From Rhodoplanes sp046000175 (lineage in GTDB: Bacteria > Pseudomonadota > Alphaproteobacteria > Rhizobiales > Xanthobacteraceae), in contig NZ_JBEOMB010000064.1 of the NCBI RefSeq assembly GCF_046000175.1, positions 67,728 to 131,727 on the forward strand: a stretch of DNA of 64,000 bases, written 5' to 3'. Of this stretch, positions 16,530-26,403 are shown one piece after another (the stretch's first letter is position 1; every line of letters starts with the position of its first letter). Under the pieces are notes generated by a model. The model did no database searches and had not been told where the DNA came from. It saw only the letters and a program-made list of their open reading frames with translations. Both the position numbers and the translations under genes were made by a program.

Positions 16530-17828
16530 TATGCGGCGCTGGCGAGCGACGTTTCGGGCGGCCTCGTCGACGTGATCTCGAACATGTGGGCCGTGAAGGC
16601 CTTCTCGTCGCGGGCACGGGAGCGGGCGCGGCTCGGAGCGGCCTGCGGGATCGAGGCGGGCGCGCAGCGCGCGAGCTGGATGTACACCGAGAAAGCCCGG
16701 CTCCTCCACGATGTCGTGCTCTGGGCGATGGCGGGCGGCATGCTCACCTGGGCCGTGAATTCGTGGATCGCCGGCCGCATAACGCCTGGCGACGTGGTCG
16801 TCGTGAGCGCCCTGACGTTCCGCATCCTGCACGGCTCGCGCGACATGGCGCTGGCGCTCGTCGACATGGTCCAGCAGTTCGGCGCCATCGAGGACACGCT
16901 GGGCGTGATCGGCCGCCGCCAGGACGTTCGCGACCGGCCGGGCGCCCCGGCCCTGCCCCACGCCAGCGGCGGCCTGAGGTTCGAGCGCGTGCGCTTCGGC
17001 TACGGTCGTGGCGGTCGCGCCGTGCTCCACGACGTCGACGTCGACATCCCGCCGGGCCAGACGGTCGGCATCGTCGGTCCGTCGGGCGCCGGGAAGTCGA
17101 CTTTCGTGGCCTTGCTCCAGCGCCTCCACGATATCGACGCCGGAGCCATCCTGATCGACGGAACGCCGATCGCGGACGTGTCGCAGGAAAGCCTGCGCGC
17201 CAACCTCGCGGTGGTGCCTCAGGAGGTGACGCTGTTTCACCGCAGCGTGCGCGACAATATCCGGTTCGGTCGGCCCGACGCCTCCGACGCGGAGGTACTC
17301 GCCGCGGCGAAGGCCGCCCAGTGCGACGGCTTCGTCCGCGGTCTTTCGATCGGTTACGACACCGTGGTCGGGGAGCGCGGCCTGAAGCTCTCCGGCGGGC
17401 AGCGGAACGGAATTGCCCGCGCGCTCCTGAAAAAAGTCCCGATTCTGATCCTCGACGAGGCGACGTCGGCGCTCGACACTCAGTCCGAGATCGCCGTCCA
17501 CCGCGAGATCCTGCGCGCCATGGCGGGGCGCACCGTCATCGCAGTGGCGCATCGCCTCTCCACGCTGGCGAGCTTCGACCGCGTGCTGGTGATGATCGAC
17601 GGACGGATCGTCGAGGACGGCACCCCGGCCGACCTGCGCCGCCGCGGCGGCGCGTTCGCGCAGATGTGGCATCTGCAGGCCGAGGGACTTTGGCACGACA
17701 ACGACGAGGCTGCCGGCGGGTTGTCGGCGCCGGAGCGCGTCCATGGCGGCGCCTCGCGATCGGGGGGGTCCGTGAACGGGCGCGGCACGCCGATCCATTC
17801 GGACATCGGTCGCGACGCATCGGCCTGA
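16530..17828 (+). pseudogene. ABC exporter (permease-ATPase fusion), N-terminally truncated
   Basis: Half-transporter of the MsbA/multidrug ABC type. The C-terminal part of the transmembrane domain is present (ASDVSGGLVDVISNMWAVKAFSS onward), then a full nucleotide-binding domain: Walker A GPSGAGKST, Q-loop VPQEV, signature LSGGQRN, Walker B ILILDEATSALD, H-loop VAHRLST. Roughly the first 200 residues with four or so membrane helices are missing. A gene caller would choose the GTG at 16572, but homology extends to about 16530 with no start. The signature LSGGQRNGIARAL has Asn where Gln or Arg is usual. Probably non-functional for export. Confidence 0.8.
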
Positions 17829-17979
17829 AATCGCGATCACGCCGGGTCGAGACCGAGCCGGCGGAACGCGAAATGTCGCTTTCGCCAGTGTCCGCCGGCG
17901 GACGACAGCGCACGGGGTCGCCGGAACAGTCGAGCGCGAGGCGGTGTTTGCCCCTCGGTCTCGAACAGGAACGGCCCGC

Positions 17980-18351
17980 ATGCGCGTCATCCCGACCCGC
18001 CTCCACGGTATCATCGACTATGTCGTCGGGCTCGTTTTGATGGCGGCGCCCTATCTGCTCGGCTTCGCCGACGGCGGCGCCGCCGAATTCATCCCCGTCG
18101 CGCTTGGCTTCGCGGCGGTGATCTACAGCTTCTTCACGGATTACGAGCTCGGCGCGGTCCGGGCCATTCCGATGCCGGTCCATCTCGGGCTCGATGCCGG
18201 CAGCGGGGTGCTGCTCGCCGCCTCGCCCTGGCTGTTCGGCTTCGCCGATCAGGTCTACATGCCGCATCTGCTGATCGGGCTGTTCGAGATCGCGGCGAGC
18301 CTGACGACGCGCACCCGCCCGGGCTCCGGCCTTGTGATGGGCGACGCGTGA
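17980..18351 (+). CDS. SPW-repeat membrane protein
   Basis: 123-residue integral membrane protein with four predicted helices. Two related halves carry the SPW-type motif: VLMAAPYLLGFAD and LLAASPWLFGFAD, each followed by further hydrophobic helices. Such proteins are common in Proteobacteria near stress or respiratory genes; function unknown. Ribosome site AGGA lies about 10 bases before the ATG at 17980. The stop overlaps the GTG of the NDH-2 gene. Confidence 0.8.
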   Translation: MRVIPTRLHGIIDYVVGLVLMAAPYLLGFADGGAAEFIPVALGFAAVIYSFFTDYELGAVRAIPMPVHLGLDAGSGVLLAASPWLFGFADQVYMPHLLIGLFEIAASLTTRTRPGSGLVMGDA

Positions 18352-19742
18352 ACCGCGGGGGACGCGTGAGCGACGCACCGAGCACCATCACCGACCGACC
18401 CGCGACCGCGCCAGAAACGATCCCCACCGGCACGGCCATGAACGCGTCGCGAGGCACCGACGATCCCCCGATCGTCGGCGCGGTCTCGCCCGAAATCCCG
18501 TATCGCCCTCGTGTCGTGATCCTCGGCGCCGGGTTCGGCGGACTGGAGGCGGCCAAGGCCCTGGCTGATGCGCCGGTCGAGGTGACGCTGGTCGACCGCC
18601 AGAACCATCACTGCTTTCAGCCGCTGCTCTACCAGGTCGCAACGGCGGCGCTGTCGCCGGCCGACATCGCTTGGCCGATCCGCGCAATCTTCCGCGACCA
18701 GGCCAATCTTCGCGCCGTGATGGCGTCCGTGACCGGGATCGACCGCGAGAGACGCCACGTCGTCACCGATCGCATTGTGCTTCCGTTCGATCATCTGATC
18801 ATCGCCACCGGCGCGACGCACTCCTATTTCGGCCACGACGAATGGGCCGCCGTGGCGCCCGGCCTCAAGCGCGTCGAAGACGCGACCCGCATCCGCGGAC
18901 GCATTCTCGCTGCCTTCGAGAAGGCCGAGGTGGCGACCGACCCCGAGACACGGCGCCGTCTCACAACCTTCGTGGTCATCGGCGGCGGCCCGACCGGCGT
19001 CGAGATGGCCGGTGCCATCGCCGAGGTGGCGCGCCAGACGCTGCGCCGCGACTTCCGGCGCATCGACCCGGCGGTGTCGCGCATCGTGCTGGTCGAGGCC
19101 GGGCCGCGGCTGCTGCCGGCGCTGCCCGAGGACCTCTCAACCTATGCAGAGGACTCTCTACGTCGGATGGGCGTCGAGGTGCGTACCGGCTCGGCAGTCA
19201 CGGCTTGCGATCCACATGGGGTCGTGATGGGCGGCGAACGGCTTGACGCCGAGACGCTGATCTGGGCGGCGGGCGTCACGGCCTCGCCGGCGGCGCGGTG
19301 GCTCGGCGCGGCGCATGATCGCGCCGGTCGCATCACGGTTGGGCCGGACCTCTCGGTGCCCGGAATGATCGGCGTGTACGCGATCGGCGACACGGCCCAT
19401 CTCACGGGACAGGACGGCAAGCCGATCCCCGGCATCGCACCCGCCGCCAAGCAGATGGGCCGGCATGTCGGACGCTCGATTGCCGCACGCGTCGCCGGCG
19501 ACACGGCCGGGGCTTCACGGCCGTTCCATTATCGCCATCACGGCGACCTCGCGACGGTGGGCCGTCGCGCCGCCGTGGTGCGTATCGTTCGGCTACACCT
19601 CAAGGGCTTCGTCGGATGGCTGTTCTGGAGTCTCGCGCATGTCTGGTACCTGATCGGCGCGCGCAATCGCATCGTCGTCGCGTTCACGTGGCTGTGGAGC
19701 TATCTCACGTTCCAACGCGGTGCCCGCCTGATCAACTCGTGA
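18348..19742 (+). CDS. ndh: Type II NADH:quinone oxidoreductase (NDH-2)
   Basis: 464-residue (from the GTG) single-subunit, non-proton-pumping NADH dehydrogenase of the inner membrane face. FAD-binding VVILGAGFGGLEAAKAL near residue 56 and NADH-binding VVIGGGPTGVEMAGAIAEVA near residue 210, plus YAIGDTAHL (FAD ribityl contact). The C-terminal amphipathic helix region (LKGFVGWLFWSLAHVWYLIGARNR) is the membrane anchor typical of the family. The N-terminus before VVILG is long; starts at GTG 18348 (overlapping the previous stop), GTG 18366 or ATG 18438 are all possible. It heads the respiratory island. Confidence 0.92.
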   Translation: MNRGGRVSDAPSTITDRPATAPETIPTGTAMNASRGTDDPPIVGAVSPEIPYRPRVVILGAGFGGLEAAKALADAPVEVTLVDRQNHHCFQPLLYQVATAALSPADIAWPIRAIFRDQANLRAVMASVTGIDRERRHVVTDRIVLPFDHLIIATGATHSYFGHDEWAAVAPGLKRVEDATRIRGRILAAFEKAEVATDPETRRRLTTFVVIGGGPTGVEMAGAIAEVARQTLRRDFRRIDPAVSRIVLVEAGPRLLPALPEDLSTYAEDSLRRMGVEVRTGSAVTACDPHGVVMGGERLDAETLIWAAGVTASPAARWLGAAHDRAGRITVGPDLSVPGMIGVYAIGDTAHLTGQDGKPIPGIAPAAKQMGRHVGRSIAARVAGDTAGASRPFHYRHHGDLATVGRRAAVVRIVRLHLKGFVGWLFWSLAHVWYLIGARNRIVVAFTWLWSYLTFQRGARLINS

Positions 19743-19800
19743 TTCTTCAGCTCCCGGCACCGCGGACGGTCCGGCGCATATCTCCGTCGCGGAGCCGCTC

Positions 19801-20331
19801 ATGACCGCCACCACCCCACCCGAGCTGCGCCGCTTTCCGGTCGCTGCCGGCGTCTTCTTCGGCCTCGGGCTCGGCGGGTTCTTCGACGGGATCGTGCTTC
19901 ATCAGGTGCTGCAATGGCACCACATGGTGAGCAGTCGGTATCCCGGCGACAGCGTCGAGAACCTGGCGCTGAACACCTTTTGGGACGGCCTTTTCCACAG
20001 CGCGACCTACGTTTTCGTCGTGATCGGCCTGGTCTTGCTGTGGCGCGCCGCGCACCGACGTCACCTATACTGGTCGAACAAGCTCCTGGTGGCGACGCTG
20101 CTGATCGGCTTCGGAGCATTCAATCTGGTCGAGGGCCTGGTCAATCATCAGATCCTCGGAATTCATCATGTCAACGAGACCGCGCCACGCGAGCATTGGC
20201 TGGCCTGGGACATCGGCTTCCTCGTCTGGGGCGCGGCGATGCTGCTCGGCGGGCTGGCGCTCCTGAAGCGCGGGCGCCGCGAGGAGATGAATGCGATGGC
20301 CGCGGCCCGCCACCGCTCGGCGCCCGGCTAA
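19801..20331 (+). CDS. DUF2243 membrane protein
   Basis: 176-residue protein with four transmembrane helices. GLGLGGFFDGIVLHQVLQWHHM near the N-terminus and WDGLFHSATY, NLVEGLVNHQILGIHHV are DUF2243 hallmarks; the many conserved His residues at helix ends suggest metal or haem contacts but this is not established. These genes often lie near cytochrome oxidase genes, as here. The ATG at 19801 follows the ndh stop by 58 bases. Confidence 0.85.
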   Translation: MTATTPPELRRFPVAAGVFFGLGLGGFFDGIVLHQVLQWHHMVSSRYPGDSVENLALNTFWDGLFHSATYVFVVIGLVLLWRAAHRRHLYWSNKLLVATLLIGFGAFNLVEGLVNHQILGIHHVNETAPREHWLAWDIGFLVWGAAMLLGGLALLKRGRREEMNAMAAARHRSAPG

Positions 20332-20497
20332 GGATGTTCAGCGGCGATCGAGAGACACCATTCGGAAGACCCCATAGAGAGGCCCGCCGAACGGCTCCCG
20401 GCTCAGCGTCCGCCGAACTCCGCCGGAGCCGAGCGGAACACGGCGGCTCGCCAGCCGGTTGACGCATGACCGTTGGCCGACTGCAGAGGATCCGCCC

Positions 20498-21394
20498 ATG
20501 GCCCGCCAAATTTCGCTCGACGACACCGCGCGCGCCGATGACCCGGACCGCGATGCAGCCCGTGGCGACGGCACTATGGAGGTCCTGCCGGACCTCGCCG
20601 CCCAGCGGCTGGCGATCGTCAATATCGCTTTCGCAGGACCGCCGCAGGCGGGCGACAGGACCTGGGTGCTGATCGACGCCGGCCTGTTCGGAACCGCCGA
20701 ACTCATCCGGTCCGCGGCCGCACGACGGTTCGGGATGGCGAGCCGCCCGGCGGCGATCCTACTGACCCACGCTCATTTCGATCATGTCGGCGTGCTCGCG
20801 ACACTCGCCGATGCGTGGGACGTTCCGGTGTTCGCGCATCCACTCGAGCATCCTTATCTCGACGGTAGGGCATCGTATCCGGCGCCCGACCCGACGGTCG
20901 GCGGCGGATTGATGTCGCTCGCTTCGCCGCTTTTTCCGCGAGGACCGATCGACATCGGAGAACGGCTCCGCGCGCTGCCGGAGGACGGCAGCGTCCCGGC
21001 GCTTCCGGGGTTTCGGTGGATCCACACGCCCGGGCATTCGGCCGGGCATGTCTCGTTCTGGCGGGACGCGGACGCGGTCCTGGTGGCGGGCGACGCTTTC
21101 GTCACCACCCGGCAGGAGTCGATCTATGCGGCCACGACGCAGAGCCCCGAAATGCACGGGCCGCCCATGTACTACACGACGGACTGGCCAGCGGCCGCCG
21201 CCTCGGTCCGGCGGCTCGCAGCCTTGGCGCCGGAGATCGTCGTTGTCGGCCACGGTCGCCCGATGAGGGGACCGGTGATGCAGTCCGCTCTGAAAGAGCT
21301 CGCCGCGAACTTCGAGGAGGTCGCCGTACCGAAGCACGGCTACTATGTCGACCACCCTGCCCGATCGGAGAACGGCAGCGCATACGACGGGTAG
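20498..21394 (+). CDS. Metallo-beta-lactamase-fold hydrolase
   Basis: 298-residue MBL-fold enzyme. The metal motif LTHAHFDHVG (HxHxDH, about residue 90), IHTPGHSAGHVSFW (third His), VLVAGDAFV (bridging Asp) and VVGHGRPM (last His) are all present, so it should be catalytically active on an unknown substrate (thioester, lactone or ester). AGAGGA about 9 bases upstream supports the ATG at 20498. It has no signal peptide. The tail after GPVMQSALKEL (about 30 residues) is not family-conserved. Confidence 0.88.
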   Translation: MARQISLDDTARADDPDRDAARGDGTMEVLPDLAAQRLAIVNIAFAGPPQAGDRTWVLIDAGLFGTAELIRSAAARRFGMASRPAAILLTHAHFDHVGVLATLADAWDVPVFAHPLEHPYLDGRASYPAPDPTVGGGLMSLASPLFPRGPIDIGERLRALPEDGSVPALPGFRWIHTPGHSAGHVSFWRDADAVLVAGDAFVTTRQESIYAATTQSPEMHGPPMYYTTDWPAAAASVRRLAALAPEIVVVGHGRPMRGPVMQSALKELAANFEEVAVPKHGYYVDHPARSENGSAYDG

Positions 21395-21521
21395 CAGGGA
21401 CCCCACCCTGTTTTGGTTCAGTACAGCGGGCGGCCCGGGAAGATCGACGCATACGACATCGGACGCGGGCCGGATGTCGCCCCCCAAGCTACGCCGAATG
21501 ACGCTCGAGGGAGCGCGTATC

Positions 21522-21749
21522 TCAACGATCGGACGTCAGCCGCCCTATCGCCGCCGCGAGCTCGAGGGTAAGCAAAGCCGCGATCGCGACAGTAATGGCC
21601 ACGAAGGGAAGGCTCGCGAACCGCGCGACGTCGGTGCCGGCCTCGAGCGACGCCTGCAGCAGCAGGACCACGAACAGCGTCGCGAAGGCGCCGCCGACCA
21701 GCACGTTGACGCGATCGATCCTGCGGCTGCTATCGGTCCGGCGCAACAC
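21522..21749 (-). CDS. Hypothetical small membrane protein
   Basis: 75-residue ORF with two hydrophobic helices (VNVLVGGAFATLFVVLLLQASL and FVAITVAIAALLTLELAAAIG) linked by a short loop. It is the only membrane-like frame in this stretch and the opposite frames show no homology, but I do not recognise a family. It could be spurious. Confidence 0.4.
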   Translation of the reverse strand: MLRRTDSSRRIDRVNVLVGGAFATLFVVLLLQASLEAGTDVARFASLPFVAITVAIAALLTLELAAAIGRLTSDR

Positions 21750-22086
21750 GACGTCGCTCAGGGTGCGCGATACTCACGAATGCGCTCTCTCATAGTCGCT
21801 CCGATCATGTCCGACAGGTGAAGGTCCGACGACCTCGCCTGCCGAGACAATGCCGACTCCATATCGGCGTTCCTGAGTCTCGTCTCCGACAAGATCCGCG
21901 CGGCTTTCGGCGCAATCCCCGGCAGTCTAGGCTCTGGATTGAGATCCCGAATACTGGAACGCCGCAAGCTACCACAGGACGTCACGCGCGGCGGACAACC
22001 GATTGCTTCGACGATCGTTGTGCCTCGTGATAGTCACGGCCGCGGGCGCTCGCTATCTCTGTCGCGATCTGAGCAAGTCTCATCGG
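21750..22086. other. Intergenic region, no feature recognised
   Basis: About 340 bases between a small minus-strand ORF and the DUF305 gene. Somewhat lower GC than its flanks. It probably holds the promoter of the plus-strand respiratory genes, but I see no convincing -35/-10 pair, repeat or RNA. Confidence 0.4.
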
Positions 22087-23235
22087 ATGTCCACCAACAT
22101 GAGAATGCTACCTCGCTCGAACCGATCCGAATGGGCGACCGACTGGATCGCGGCGTCGCTGCTCGGAATCGTCAGCAGCACATTTTCCACCGTCCTGAGC
22201 ACGCTCGGGGCGGGGCGTATCGGACGTGACGCCGCGGTCGACTGGATGGTGGTCGCCTCGATCCCGCTCGGCGACGCGGCCCTCCTAACGGTGCCGCCTT
22301 GGTCCAGCGTCGTCGTCGGGATCCTGTTCCACCAATGGGCGGACTTCTCCTGGGCGCTGGTGTTCTTCGGCCTATTCGGGCCGTGGACCCGCCGCCTGCG
22401 CCCATGGAAACTGGCTGTTATCGCCCTGCCCTGGGCCGTCTTCACCTCGGCGCTCGAATGGCTGTTTCTGGTCCCTGTGTTTCCGTTCGCTCAGCCGATC
22501 TTCACGCTGGAGCAGCCGTGGTGGCTCGGACTCGTTGTGCACGCCTTTTCGGCGGCAATGTATCCGCTGTTCCCGTGGTTACGTGACCGCGTGGCCGGGC
22601 AGCGTCCGTCACCCAACGCCCGCTTCGCTGCGGCCTGGGGCGGGATCGCATTCGCCACGATTCTAGTATTCGGCGTCGCGGCCGTTCTCGCCGCGCAAGG
22701 GCGCGAGCTCGCGTGGCGCGGACGCGACGAAAGCTTCGACCAGACCTGGATGCGGCGCATGGCGGCGCATCACGCGCAAGGTGTGCTGCTCGCAGCGATC
22801 GCGGCAGAGCGCGTCGGTGATCCCCATCTGCGCGCCGTCGCACATCTGATGGGCGCCACGCAGCGCTCCGAGATCAAAGTGCTGGAGGCGTGGTTGCGCA
22901 GCTGGTTCGGCGGCGCGCTGCCGCACGCGAGTGCCGACGAACATGCGAGCATGCCGGGCATGATCGATTCGGCCCGTGTGGCAGCGCTGCGTTCGATCCC
23001 GGGTGCCGACTTCGACGCGACATTCGTGGCCGTGATGACCGAGCACCATCGCGGAGCCGTGCTGATGGCCGACGAGGCGGTTCGTCGGGCCGGCGACGTT
23101 CGCCTCCGCATCATTGGCCAGGTGATCCGTCACGCTCAGCAAGGCGAGATCGCGCTCATGCACGGCATCGAACCCGGCTTCGCTGCGGTGCGGATCGGCG
23201 TCGGCGCGATCACCGGAATCGTCAACCTGCCTTGA
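22087..23235 (+). CDS. Membrane protein with C-terminal DUF305 domain
   Basis: 382-residue protein. Residues about 20-215 hold six or so transmembrane helices (WIAASLLGIVSSTFSTVLSTL, VVVGILFHQWADFSWALVFF, and a last helix AWGGIAFATILVFGVAAVLAA). The C-terminus is a ferritin-like DUF305 four-helix domain with its repeated MxxHHxxg pattern: MRRMAAHHAQGVLLAAIAAE and VAVMTEHHRGAVLMADEA, which probably binds metal, often associated with copper-related or oxidase loci. DUF305 is more often a short secreted protein, so the fusion to a membrane domain is less usual. It lies 110 bases upstream of the oxidase operon. Confidence 0.8.
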   Translation: MSTNMRMLPRSNRSEWATDWIAASLLGIVSSTFSTVLSTLGAGRIGRDAAVDWMVVASIPLGDAALLTVPPWSSVVVGILFHQWADFSWALVFFGLFGPWTRRLRPWKLAVIALPWAVFTSALEWLFLVPVFPFAQPIFTLEQPWWLGLVVHAFSAAMYPLFPWLRDRVAGQRPSPNARFAAAWGGIAFATILVFGVAAVLAAQGRELAWRGRDESFDQTWMRRMAAHHAQGVLLAAIAAERVGDPHLRAVAHLMGATQRSEIKVLEAWLRSWFGGALPHASADEHASMPGMIDSARVAALRSIPGADFDATFVAVMTEHHRGAVLMADEAVRRAGDVRLRIIGQVIRHAQQGEIALMHGIEPGFAAVRIGVGAITGIVNLP

Positions 23236-23345
23236 CGAAGCGCACCCGACGCCGGTGCGCTCCGCGCCACGATCATGAAACCTCCAGCAGTCCCGACACT
23301 TGACTCCGCGTCGACGCGTTTGCGCGCCCGCTGCGGCAGAGACCC

Positions 23346-23909
23346 ATGAGGCCGATCTTCGGAGTGCTCGTGATCACGCTCGCGACCGCCGCGTGCCAGC
23401 GGGAGTCACGCGAACTGCGGCTCGACCCGCCGGTCGCTGCGGCGCTCGACGGCATCCGACTGATGCCGAACCGGATCGGCGGGGCACCGCCGCAGGTCTA
23501 CACGGCGCTCGACAAGCCCTACGAGACCAACGCCTACGCGATCGCCGAGGGCAAGCGGCTCTACGCCTGGTTCGGCTGCCGTGACTGTCACGGCGACGGC
23601 GAAGGCGGCAAGGGCCCGGCCTTCCTGGACGGCTGGTGGGCCTACGGTCCCGACATGGTGTCGATCGTCGCGTCGATCCGCGACGGCCGCCCGCACGGCA
23701 TGCCGGCGTTCCGTGACAAGCTGACCAGAGAGCAGATCTGGCAGCTCGCCGGCTACGTACAGACGATCGGCGCCTATTCGGCGAAGATCGCGGCGCCGGG
23801 CCGCAGCGACACGACACCGACGCGCCCGGCCGAGAACCGCGCGCCCGCGGCGATCCGCTTCGACCCGGGACCGACACCGCTGCATCCCGATCAGGGGCCG
23901 GAGCCGTGA
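23346..23909 (+). CDS. Lipoprotein cytochrome c
   Basis: 187-residue class I c-type cytochrome. The lipobox LATAAC (Cys17) predicts lipid attachment after signal cleavage, so it is membrane-tethered in the periplasm. A single haem site FGCRDCHGDG near residue 80 and a later Met (HGMPAF) as likely sixth ligand. The Pro/Thr-rich C-terminus (residues about 150-187) looks disordered. Its stop overlaps the GTG of the oxidase subunit II gene (GTGA), so it is presumably an electron donor to this oxidase. Confidence 0.88.
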   Translation: MRPIFGVLVITLATAACQRESRELRLDPPVAAALDGIRLMPNRIGGAPPQVYTALDKPYETNAYAIAEGKRLYAWFGCRDCHGDGEGGKGPAFLDGWWAYGPDMVSIVASIRDGRPHGMPAFRDKLTREQIWQLAGYVQTIGAYSAKIAAPGRSDTTPTRPAENRAPAAIRFDPGPTPLHPDQGPEP

Positions 23910-24913
23910 CGGGCCTGTCACGCGCCCTCGCGGCGGCAGCCGCCCTGGTGCTCGGCGGCTGCAGCGGCTGGCAATCGGCGCTCGACCCGCACGGCACCGA
24001 CGCGGCCCGGCTCGCCTCGCTCATCTGGTTCATCGTCGCGGTCTGCGCGATCGTCTGGATCCTGGTGGTCGCCGCGCTGGTGCCGGTCCTGCTGCGACGC
24101 CGCGCGCCGCGCCCCGAGCCGCTCGCCATCGATCACGCAGCCGAACGGCGGATGACGGCCGCCGTCGGCCTGTCGATCGCCGCGACCGTGGTCGTCGTCA
24201 CCGTGTTCACGCTGGCGAGCTTCGTGACGACGCGCGGGCTCGGCGCCGCGGCCGACGACGACCTGACCGTGGTGGTGCGCGGCAAGCAGTGGTGGTGGGA
24301 GGTCGAGTATCCCGACCCCGATCCCGCGAACGTCTTCCAGACGGCGAACGAGATCCACGTCCCGGTCGGGCGGGCGGTACGGCTGCGCCTCGAAGGCGAC
24401 GACGTGATCCATTCGTTCTGGGTGCCGAACCTCGCCGGCAAGCAGGACATGATCCCGGGCCGCACCAACGTGCTGACGATCCGTGCGGAGCGGCCGGGCG
24501 TCTATCGCGGCCAGTGCGCCGAGTTCTGCGGCCTGCAGCACGCCCACATGGCATTCCTCGTGATCGCCGAGGAAGCACCGGCCTTCGAGGTGTGGCGTGG
24601 AAGGCAGCGCCGGCCCGCCGCCACCCCGCTCACCGCCGATCAGGAGACCGGCCGCGTGCTGGTCGAGACGCGGCAATGCGGCGCCTGCCACACCATCCGC
24701 GGCACCGCCGCGGCCGGCACCACCGGCCCCGATCTCACCCATGTCGGTAGCCGGCGCATGATCGCGGCCGGTCTCCTCGACACGACGCGCGGCGCGCTCG
24801 CCGCCTGGATCGCCGATCCGCAGACGCTGAAGCCCGGCAACCTGATGCCGCTGGTGCCGCTCGACCCAGAGGCGCTGCGCGCCGTCTCGGCCTACATGGC
24901 GAGCCTCGAATGA
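23906..24913 (+). CDS. ctaC: Cytochrome c oxidase subunit II with fused cytochrome c domain (caa3 type)
   Basis: 335 residues. Lipobox LVLGGC, two transmembrane helices (LIWFIVAVCAIVWILVVAAL and VGLSIAATVVVVTVFTLA), the aromatic motif GKQWWWEVEYP, and the CuA site HSFWVPNL..QCAEFCGLQHAHM with both Cys, both His and Met. A cytochrome c domain follows with QCGACHTIRGT and LMPLVPL (Met ligand), as in caa3 oxidases. The GTG start overlaps the cytochrome stop, and the stop overlaps the subunit I ATG. Subunit II appears intact although its partner is broken. Confidence 0.94.
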   Translation: MTGLSRALAAAAALVLGGCSGWQSALDPHGTDAARLASLIWFIVAVCAIVWILVVAALVPVLLRRRAPRPEPLAIDHAAERRMTAAVGLSIAATVVVVTVFTLASFVTTRGLGAAADDDLTVVVRGKQWWWEVEYPDPDPANVFQTANEIHVPVGRAVRLRLEGDDVIHSFWVPNLAGKQDMIPGRTNVLTIRAERPGVYRGQCAEFCGLQHAHMAFLVIAEEAPAFEVWRGRQRRPAATPLTADQETGRVLVETRQCGACHTIRGTAAAGTTGPDLTHVGSRRMIAAGLLDTTRGALAAWIADPQTLKPGNLMPLVPLDPEALRAVSAYMASLE

Positions 24914-26403
24914 GCGTCGAGACGACCACGCGCCGCGACGACGAGGTCCGTCCACCGGCGGGCGACGGGCACGCGCGGTCCGATCCGGCTATCCGCGACA
25001 CCATGCTGGACCGCGACGCGCTCACCCGCCGGCTCGCCGTCACCTGGGGGGGCGCCCCCGGCCTGCGCGGCATCTTGTCGAGTGTCGATCACAAGGTCAT
25101 CGGCCGGCGCTACATCGTCACCGCCTTCGTGTTCCTGCTGCTCGGCGGCGTGCTGGCGCTCGTCATGCGGCTGCAGCTCGCCGTGCCCGAAGCCCGGATC
25201 GTCGGACCCGACCGCTACAACCAGATCTTCACGATGCACGGGAGCACGATGATGTTCCTGTTCGCCGTGCCGGTGATGGAGGCGATGGCCGTCTACCTCG
25301 TGCCGTTGATGGTCGGCACCCGCAACATCGCGTTTCCGCGGCTGAACGCCTTTTCGTACTGGATGTTCCTGTTCGGCGGCCTGCTGCTGTGGGTCGCCTT
25401 CGCGATCGACATGGGCCCGGATGTCGGCTGGTTCGCCTATGTGCCGCTGTCCGGCCCCCAATACGCCGCCGGCAAGCGCGCCGACATCTGGGCCCAGATG
25501 ATCACCTTCACCGAGCTCGCGGCGCTCGCGGTGGCGATCGAGATCGTCGTCACGGTGTTCAAGCAGCGCGCGCCCGGCATGTCGCTCGACCGCGTTCCGC
25601 TGTTCGTCTGGGCCATGCTGGTCACGTCTTTCCTGGTCATCATGGCGATGCCGGCCGTAATGGCGGGATCGACCATGCTGATTCTCGACCGTCTGGTCGG
25701 CACCCACTTCTTCAATCCGGCGGCGGGCGGCGACGTGCTGTTGTGGCAGCACCTGTTCTGGTTCTTCGGCCATCCGGAGGTCTACATCATCTTCCTGCCG
25801 GCGGTCGGGATGGTGTCGACCATCGTGCCGACCTTCGCGCGCCGCCCGGTGTTCGGCTATCTGGCGCTCGTGATGGCTATGGTGGCGACCGGCATCCTGT
25901 CGTTCGGGCTGTGGGTGCACCACATGTTCGTCACCGGCCTGCCGCGGCTCGGCGAGAGCTTCTTCACCGCCTCCAGCATGGCCATCGCGGTGCCGTCCGG
26001 CATCCAGATCTTCTGCTGGATCGCCACCCTGTGGGGCGGCGCGCCGCGCTTCGCGACGCCGCTCCTCTGGGTGATCGCCTTCATCGTCACCTTCGTGATC
26101 GGCGGCCTCACCGGGGTGATGGTCGCCTCGGTGCCGTTCGACACCCAGGCGCACGACACCTATTTCGTCGTCGCGCATTTCCACTACGTGCTGGTCGGTG
26201 GCGCCGTGTTCCCGCTGCTCGGCGCCGTCACCTACTGGTTCCCGAAGATCACCGGCCGGATGATGAGCGAGCGGCTCGGCAAGGTCGCTTTCTGGCTGAT
26301 CGTCGTCGGCTTCAACCTGACCTTCTTCCCGATGCACGTCCTCGGCTTCCAGGGCATGCCGCGCCGCATCTACACCTGGCAGGCACCGGCTTCTCCGTCG
26401 TGA
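24910..26403 (+). pseudogene. ctaD: Cytochrome c oxidase subunit I, C-terminus lost
   Basis: 497 residues of a haem-copper oxidase catalytic subunit. Ligands present: FTMHGSTMMF (haem a His), FWFFGHPEVYI (CuB His, cross-linked Tyr), VHHMFVTGL (CuB His pair) and AHFHYVLVGGAVFP (haem a3/a His). After GMPRRIYTWQA the frame gives only PASPS and stops, whereas the expected continuation AGTGF is readable in the next frame at about 26383-26397. The last transmembrane helix and tail are therefore missing, and the DNA runs straight into subunit III-like sequence. The core might fold, but assembly is doubtful. Confidence 0.85.
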
